A program made the translations under genes and the position numbers. The notes beneath the pieces were generated by a model. It made no database searches. It had not been told where the DNA came from and saw only the letters and a program-made list of their open reading frames with translations. Shown one piece after another: positions 15,488-18,805 of a stretch of DNA of 18,805 nucleotides. Positions within the stretch are counted from its first letter, which is position 1; each line of letters opens with the position of its first letter. This stretch comes from JBHJOF01 sp050330055 (lineage in GTDB: Bacteria > Pseudomonadota > Alphaproteobacteria > Kiloniellales > JAKSDN01), in NCBI GenBank assembly GCA_050330055.1, contig JBHJOF010000269.1:1-18805 (forward strand). The letters are read 5' to 3'.

Positions 15488-15520
15488 TTGACAAAGTCCA
15501 TAGTTGATATGTTCCATAGT
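15488..15520 (+). promoter_or_regulatory. Candidate promoter/operator of the oxidoreductase-MarR cluster
   Basis: TTGACA (15488-15493) is a perfect -35 hexamer and the following stretch is AT-rich, but TATGTT (15508-15513) lies only 14 bases on, so the -10 box is unclear. TCCATAGT occurs twice (15497-15504 and 15513-15520), 16 bases apart, and TTGAC-AAA-GTCCA (15488-15500) is an imperfect palindrome. These repeats could be regulator sites, for instance for the downstream MarR protein. The zone starts only about 45 bases from the IS end. Confidence 0.4.
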
Positions 15521-15572
15521 GGCCGCAGTGAGCCTCGGCGTGGGGACGAGGCCGCCGTCTTGGACAAGGAAC

Positions 15573-16892
15573 ATGGCGCCCAACGACGCGCCCTTGGAAG
15601 ACTCGCTTTGGTTTGCGACCGCCGCGTCGGCGCCTGAGACCGGGCCGATCGACGGCCGGATCAGCGCCGATGTCTGCATCGTCGGCGCCGGCTACACCGG
15701 CTTGTCCTCGGCGCTCCATCTGGCGGAGAAGGGCGTCGCGGTCGCCCTGCTCGAAGCCAGGCAGATCGGCCACGGCGGCTCCGGCCGCAATGCCGGGCAC
15801 TGCACGCCGACCTTCCATTTCTACGAAATTCCGCAGATCCGCCGCATGCTCGGCGAGCCCTATGCCTCGCGCTTGATCGAGCGGCAGACCAACGCCGCCA
15901 ATCTCATCTTCGGCCTGATCCGGCGCTATGGCATCGACTGTGAGGGCGTGCAGAACGGCTACATCCAGCCGGCCCACGCCCCCAGCATGCTGCCGAAGCT
16001 CGAGGCCAAGTGCCGGAGCTACCAGGAGGTCGGCAAGGCCGCCCGCATGCTCGACCGGGAGGAGACCGAGCGGCTGACCGGCTCGCCGCGTTACTTCGGC
16101 GCCTGGTTTCATCCCGAGGGCGGCCACCTCAACCCGCTCGGCTACGCCCGTGGCCTGGCCCGGGCGGCGATCTCGCAGGGGGCCGAGCTCTACACCCGCT
16201 CGCCGGTAACGGCGATCGTGGCCGAGGGCACGCGCTGGCGGGTCGAGACGCCGACCGGCGCGGTCGTCGCCGACAAGGTGATCTGCGGCACCGGCGCCTA
16301 TACCTCGAACTTCTGGCCGGGCCTGCGCCAGACCTTCACCACCCTCACGGTCGCCTGCCTGGCGACCAGGCCGCTGTCGGACAACCTGCGCCGCTCGATC
16401 GCGCCGGAGAACCACACCGTGGTGGAGAGCCGCGTCGATCCGGCGATCTACAAGTACGACAAGGACGGCCGCCTGGTGACCTCGGTCTTCGTCGAAGGCC
16501 GGCGCGGCGGCGATGCCGCCTATACCAAGGCGCTGGTCGCCGGCCGCCTGAAATGGCTGCTGCCGCAGCTCGACGAGATCGCGTGGGATTACTACTGGTA
16601 TGGCGACCTCGACATGCAGCCGCGCACGATTCCGCGCCTCTACGGACTGGCGCCCGGCATCGTCGCGTCGCTTGGCTATTCCGGGCGCGGCGTGCCGACC
16701 GGCACCATGATGGGGACGGTGTTGGCCGATTGGGCGCTGGACACGCCGCCGCTGGACTTGGCCTTGCCGATCGAGCCGCTGCGGCCGGCGCCGCTCTACA
16801 TGCGCCTCGCGCCGCGCGTCCTGCTGCCCTACTACCGCTTCCGCGATCAACGGGCGACCCGCCGCGACGGCCTGCGGCCGCCGCCCTATTGA
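15573..16892 (+). CDS. FAD-dependent amine/amino-acid oxidoreductase (DAO family, PuuB-like)
   Basis: A 439-residue flavoenzyme of the DAO superfamily, close in style to gamma-glutamylputrescine oxidoreductase (PuuB), which oxidises a secondary amine. The N-terminal SLWFATA segment precedes the FAD-binding core ADVCIVGAGYTGLSSALHLA (GAGYTG at 38-43) and an acidic strand end LLEAR (E61). The next motif GGSGRNAGH (69-77) is the PuuB-type flavin-contact loop. A C-terminal FAD segment SLGYSGRGVPTGTMMG closes the fold. The start at 15573 is chosen because it removes an unlikely 23-residue extension and has AAGGA just upstream, though the spacing is short. It is the first gene after the IS element. 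The substrate is probably an amine or amino acid, not defined. Confidence 0.88.
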   Translation: MAPNDAPLEDSLWFATAASAPETGPIDGRISADVCIVGAGYTGLSSALHLAEKGVAVALLEARQIGHGGSGRNAGHCTPTFHFYEIPQIRRMLGEPYASRLIERQTNAANLIFGLIRRYGIDCEGVQNGYIQPAHAPSMLPKLEAKCRSYQEVGKAARMLDREETERLTGSPRYFGAWFHPEGGHLNPLGYARGLARAAISQGAELYTRSPVTAIVAEGTRWRVETPTGAVVADKVICGTGAYTSNFWPGLRQTFTTLTVACLATRPLSDNLRRSIAPENHTVVESRVDPAIYKYDKDGRLVTSVFVEGRRGGDAAYTKALVAGRLKWLLPQLDEIAWDYYWYGDLDMQPRTIPRLYGLAPGIVASLGYSGRGVPTGTMMGTVLADWALDTPPLDLALPIEPLRPAPLYMRLAPRVLLPYYRFRDQRATRRDGLRPPPY

Positions 16893-16973
16893 CAGGCCTA
16901 CGAGATATGGGGCTCAGTCCTGTGCAATCTGCTTTTGGTGCAGAACAACCGAAATTCAACGCGCATTTGCGTC

Positions 16974-16980
16974 AGGGAGG
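16974..16980 (+). promoter_or_regulatory. Ribosome binding site that decides the MarR gene start
   Basis: AGGGAGG lies 8 bases before the GTG at 16989. The in-frame TTG at 16935 and GTG at 16938 farther upstream have no comparable site, so 16989 is the preferred start. TCTGC and GCAGA upstream (near 16929-16945) form a small inverted repeat around TTTTGGT. Confidence 0.65.
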
Positions 16981-16988
16981 CGCCAGAG

Positions 16989-17543
16989 GTGACCGTTTCA
17001 AGGGACCGTTCCACCGCCCGATCGCGGCAAGTCCCGCGCGGAGCGGATCGCCGACGACCCGCAGCACCGCCGGTCGATCCGGCGGATGTCGACCTCGACA
17101 TTCTCCAGGACCTTGCCAGCTTCTACGTGCGCAGCGTCAACCTCTGCCTCAGCCGCGATCTCGACCACTGCATGGGGGCGCTGCCGGTGGCGCGCGGGAC
17201 CGGCAAGATCTCGACGCTGCTCATCACCGGCGCAAATCCGGGCGTTCGCCCTTCGACCATCGCCCAGATCATCCAGAAGGACCGCTCGGCCATGGTCAGG
17301 CTGCTCGACCAGATGAAGGGGGCCGGACTTCTCATCCAGCGCGTCTCGGCCAGGGAGCGACGCTCGCACGAGCTCTATCTGACCAAGAAGGGCGAGGCCC
17401 TGGCCGAGCGCGTGCGGGCGATCGCCATCGCCCAGAACGAGCGCTTCTTCTCCGTCCTCACCGCTGCGGAGCAAGCTCAGCTCCAGTCGCTTCTGAAGAA
17501 GCTATACCGCCTTCATCTCGAAGGGCCGGCGGCAGGCGGCTAG
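16989..17543 (+). CDS. MarR-family transcriptional regulator
   Basis: A 184-residue winged-helix regulator starting with GTG. The first 40 residues are basic and low in complexity (RSTARSRQVPRGADRRRP), longer than usual for the family. The core contains a dimerisation helix (LDILQDLASFYVRSVNLCLS), the DNA-reading helices VRPSTIAQIIQKDRSAMVRL and LDQMKGAGLLI, and the wing SARERRSHELYLTKKGEAL, a textbook MarR pattern. The C-terminal helices LTAAEQAQLQSLLKKLYRL complete the dimer interface. It sits between two oxidoreductase genes, so it probably represses the amine/amino-acid oxidation genes around it. Ligand is unknown; no typical metal- or redox-sensing cluster is apparent. Confidence 0.9.
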   Translation: MTVSRDRSTARSRQVPRGADRRRPAAPPVDPADVDLDILQDLASFYVRSVNLCLSRDLDHCMGALPVARGTGKISTLLITGANPGVRPSTIAQIIQKDRSAMVRLLDQMKGAGLLIQRVSARERRSHELYLTKKGEALAERVRAIAIAQNERFFSVLTAAEQAQLQSLLKKLYRLHLEGPAAGG

Positions 17544-17586
17544 CAGCCTTCGCATCCAGCAGAACTTCGCGACAAGGGAACGTGCC

Positions 17587-18294
17587 ATGACTGAGGCGCA
17601 GCCCCCTAAGGTGGTCATGATCTCCGGCGCCAATCGCGGCATCGGCGCCGCCATCGCCGAGCGGCTGGCCGCCGGCGGCTGGCGCCTCAGCCTCGGCGTG
17701 CGCAATCCGGCTAAGCTCTCCGGTCGCCTTTCGGACGATGCTCTGGTACAGCGCTTCGACGCGCGCCGTAAGGGCGACGAAGCGGCCTGGGTCGCAGCCA
17801 CCGTCGAGCGCTTCGGCAGGATCGACGCCGTGGTGAACAACGCCGGCATCATGATCCCCAAGAGCGTCGTCGAGGTCTCCGACGACGAGATCGAGGCCTT
17901 GCTCGACGTCAACGTCAAGTCGCCGCTGCGCCTGGTGCGGGCGGCCTATCCGGAATTGGCCCGCAGCGGCCGCGGCCGGGTCGTGACCCTGGCCTCGCTG
18001 TCCGGCAAGCGCGTCAAGACGGCGGGATCGGGCAGCTATGCGGTCAGCAAGTTCGCCGCCCTGGCGCTGGCCCATGCCATCCGCCACGCCGGCTGGGACG
18101 ACGGCGTCCGCTCCATTGCCATCTGCCCCGGCTACGTCGCGACCGACATGGCGCTCGGCCTGACCGACGGGGATCCCGCAGCGATGACCCAGCCGGCGGA
18201 CATCGCCCGCATCGTCGCCCTGGTGCTGGACCTGCCGAACACCGCGAGCGTGCCGGAGATCGCGGTGAACTGCACAGTGGATGGGAGTTTTTGA
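17587..18294 (+). CDS. SDR-family NAD(P)-dependent oxidoreductase (downstream cluster)
   Basis: A 235-residue classical SDR with ISGANRGIGAAIAERLAAGG near the N-terminus, NNAG in AVVNNAGIMIP, catalytic Ser in TLASLSGKR and YAVSK. The C-terminus is short and lacks the VDGG ending, reading ALVLDLPNTASVPEIAVNCT instead, which is typical of the SDRs that occur next to DAO-type flavoenzymes. ATG 17587 has AAGGGA 7 bases upstream. Its stop overlaps the start of the next gene by one base (TGATG), so the two are translationally coupled. It would reduce or oxidise a carbonyl compound made by the flavoenzymes; cofactor preference is not clear. Confidence 0.9.
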   Translation: MTEAQPPKVVMISGANRGIGAAIAERLAAGGWRLSLGVRNPAKLSGRLSDDALVQRFDARRKGDEAAWVAATVERFGRIDAVVNNAGIMIPKSVVEVSDDEIEALLDVNVKSPLRLVRAAYPELARSGRGRVVTLASLSGKRVKTAGSGSYAVSKFAALALAHAIRHAGWDDGVRSIAICPGYVATDMALGLTDGDPAAMTQPADIARIVALVLDLPNTASVPEIAVNCTVDGSF

Positions 18295-18805
18295 TGGGCC
18301 CGGTGGTCGACCCGGTCGTCGCCGACGACAAGCCGCCGCGCCGCGCCGACGTGGTGGTCATCGGCGGTGGCATCATCGGCAGCGCGGCCGCCTATTACCT
18401 GGCCAAGGCGGGAGTCTCGGTCGCCCTCTGCGAGAAGGGTCACATTGCCGGCGAGCAGTCGAGTCGTAACTGGGGCTGGTGCCGGCAGTCCATGCGCGAC
18501 CCGCTCGAGATCCCGCTCAGCATCGCGGCGCTGCGTCTTTGGCGCGGCTTGAATGCCGAGCTCGAAGCCGAGACCGGATTCCGCCAGGCCGGCATTCTCT
18601 TTGCCGGCGAGACCGACAAGGACGTGGCCGGACTCGAAGCCTGGCTGGAGCACGCCAGGCCCTACCAGCTCGACACCAAGCTGATCACGGGCGCCGATCT
18701 GGCGGCGCTGCTGCCGGGCGCGACGCGGCCGGCCAAGGGCGGCATCTTCACCGCCAGCGATGGCCGCGCCGAGCCGCAGAAGGCGGCCCCGGCGATCGCC
18801 CAGGC
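18294..18805 (+). CDS. FAD-dependent oxidoreductase, DAO family, N-terminal part (runs off the window)
   Basis: The first 170 codons of a second DAO-family flavoenzyme; the rest is beyond the window. The FAD-binding motif is ADVVVIGGGIIGSAAAYYLA (G24-x-G26-x-x-G29) with acidic E48 in ALCEKG. The loop EQSSRNWGWCRQSMRDP (54-70) matches the flavin-contact loop of DAO enzymes acting on secondary amines or amino acids, and differs clearly from the PuuB-like enzyme at 15573. The ATG overlaps the SDR stop by one base. The FAD-binding start shares 21 of 22 bases with the possible remnant at 8696. Probable role is oxidation of an imported amine or amino-acid derivative. Confidence 0.88.
   Translation, partial: MGPVVDPVVADDKPPRRADVVVIGGGIIGSAAAYYLAKAGVSVALCEKGHIAGEQSSRNWGWCRQSMRDPLEIPLSIAALRLWRGLNAELEAETGFRQAGILFAGETDKDVAGLEAWLEHARPYQLDTKLITGADLAALLPGATRPAKGGIFTASDGRAEPQKAAPAIAQ

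Noticed and set aside
16010..17590. A 526-residue plus-strand frame overlapping the DAO and MarR genes
   Set aside because: It crosses two well-supported genes in another frame and shows no motif, only Arg/Pro/Ala-rich sequence.

Overview
The window is GC-rich (roughly two thirds G+C by eye). It has the gene style of an alphaproteobacterium: tightly packed transporter operons, TOBE-type importer ATPases, FCD-domain GntR regulators, and DAO-type flavoenzymes beside short-chain dehydrogenases. The genus cannot be fixed from the sequence. No rRNA, tRNA or CRISPR array was seen.

Left part (1-7213, minus strand). One long operon is read from 7213 down past position 1. In transcription order it encodes a polyamine/opine-type (PotABCD-like) ABC importer ATPase, two permeases, two SDR oxidoreductases, a Tat-exported substrate-binding protein, a second importer ATPase and the N-terminus of an amidase-signature hydrolase. 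Spacings are short or overlapping. The first ATPase has glycine where the H-loop histidine should be, while the second is canonical, so the importer may run on an asymmetric ATPase pair. A divergent AT-rich region (7214-7645) with inverted repeats separates the operon from a GntR/FadR-type regulator (7646-8695) that appears to carry two winged-helix domains before its FCD domain. The operon plus regulator reads as an inducible uptake and breakdown unit for a nitrogenous, amide- or amine-like compound.

Middle part (8696-15440, plus strand) looks like an accessory insertion. Right after the regulator lies a short, stop-riddled stretch resembling the FAD-binding start of a DAO oxidoreductase. 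Then come two large co-directional genes: a SWIM zinc-finger SNF2 helicase/translocase (9199-11991) and a protein fusing a PLD-like nuclease domain to a P-loop ATPase (12090-14159). This pair has no evident metabolic link to its surroundings and is the best candidate for an undescribed defence or DNA-processing system. An IS5-family element (14325-15440) with recognisable inverted repeats and an internally deleted transposase follows.

Right part (15441-18805, plus strand) returns to catabolism. It holds a PuuB-like FAD-dependent oxidoreductase, a MarR-type regulator, an SDR oxidoreductase and the start of a second DAO-family oxidoreductase translationally coupled to the SDR. With the left operon this gives import, hydrolysis and oxidation of amines or amino-acid-like compounds. 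The middle module seems to split what may once have been one catabolic region.
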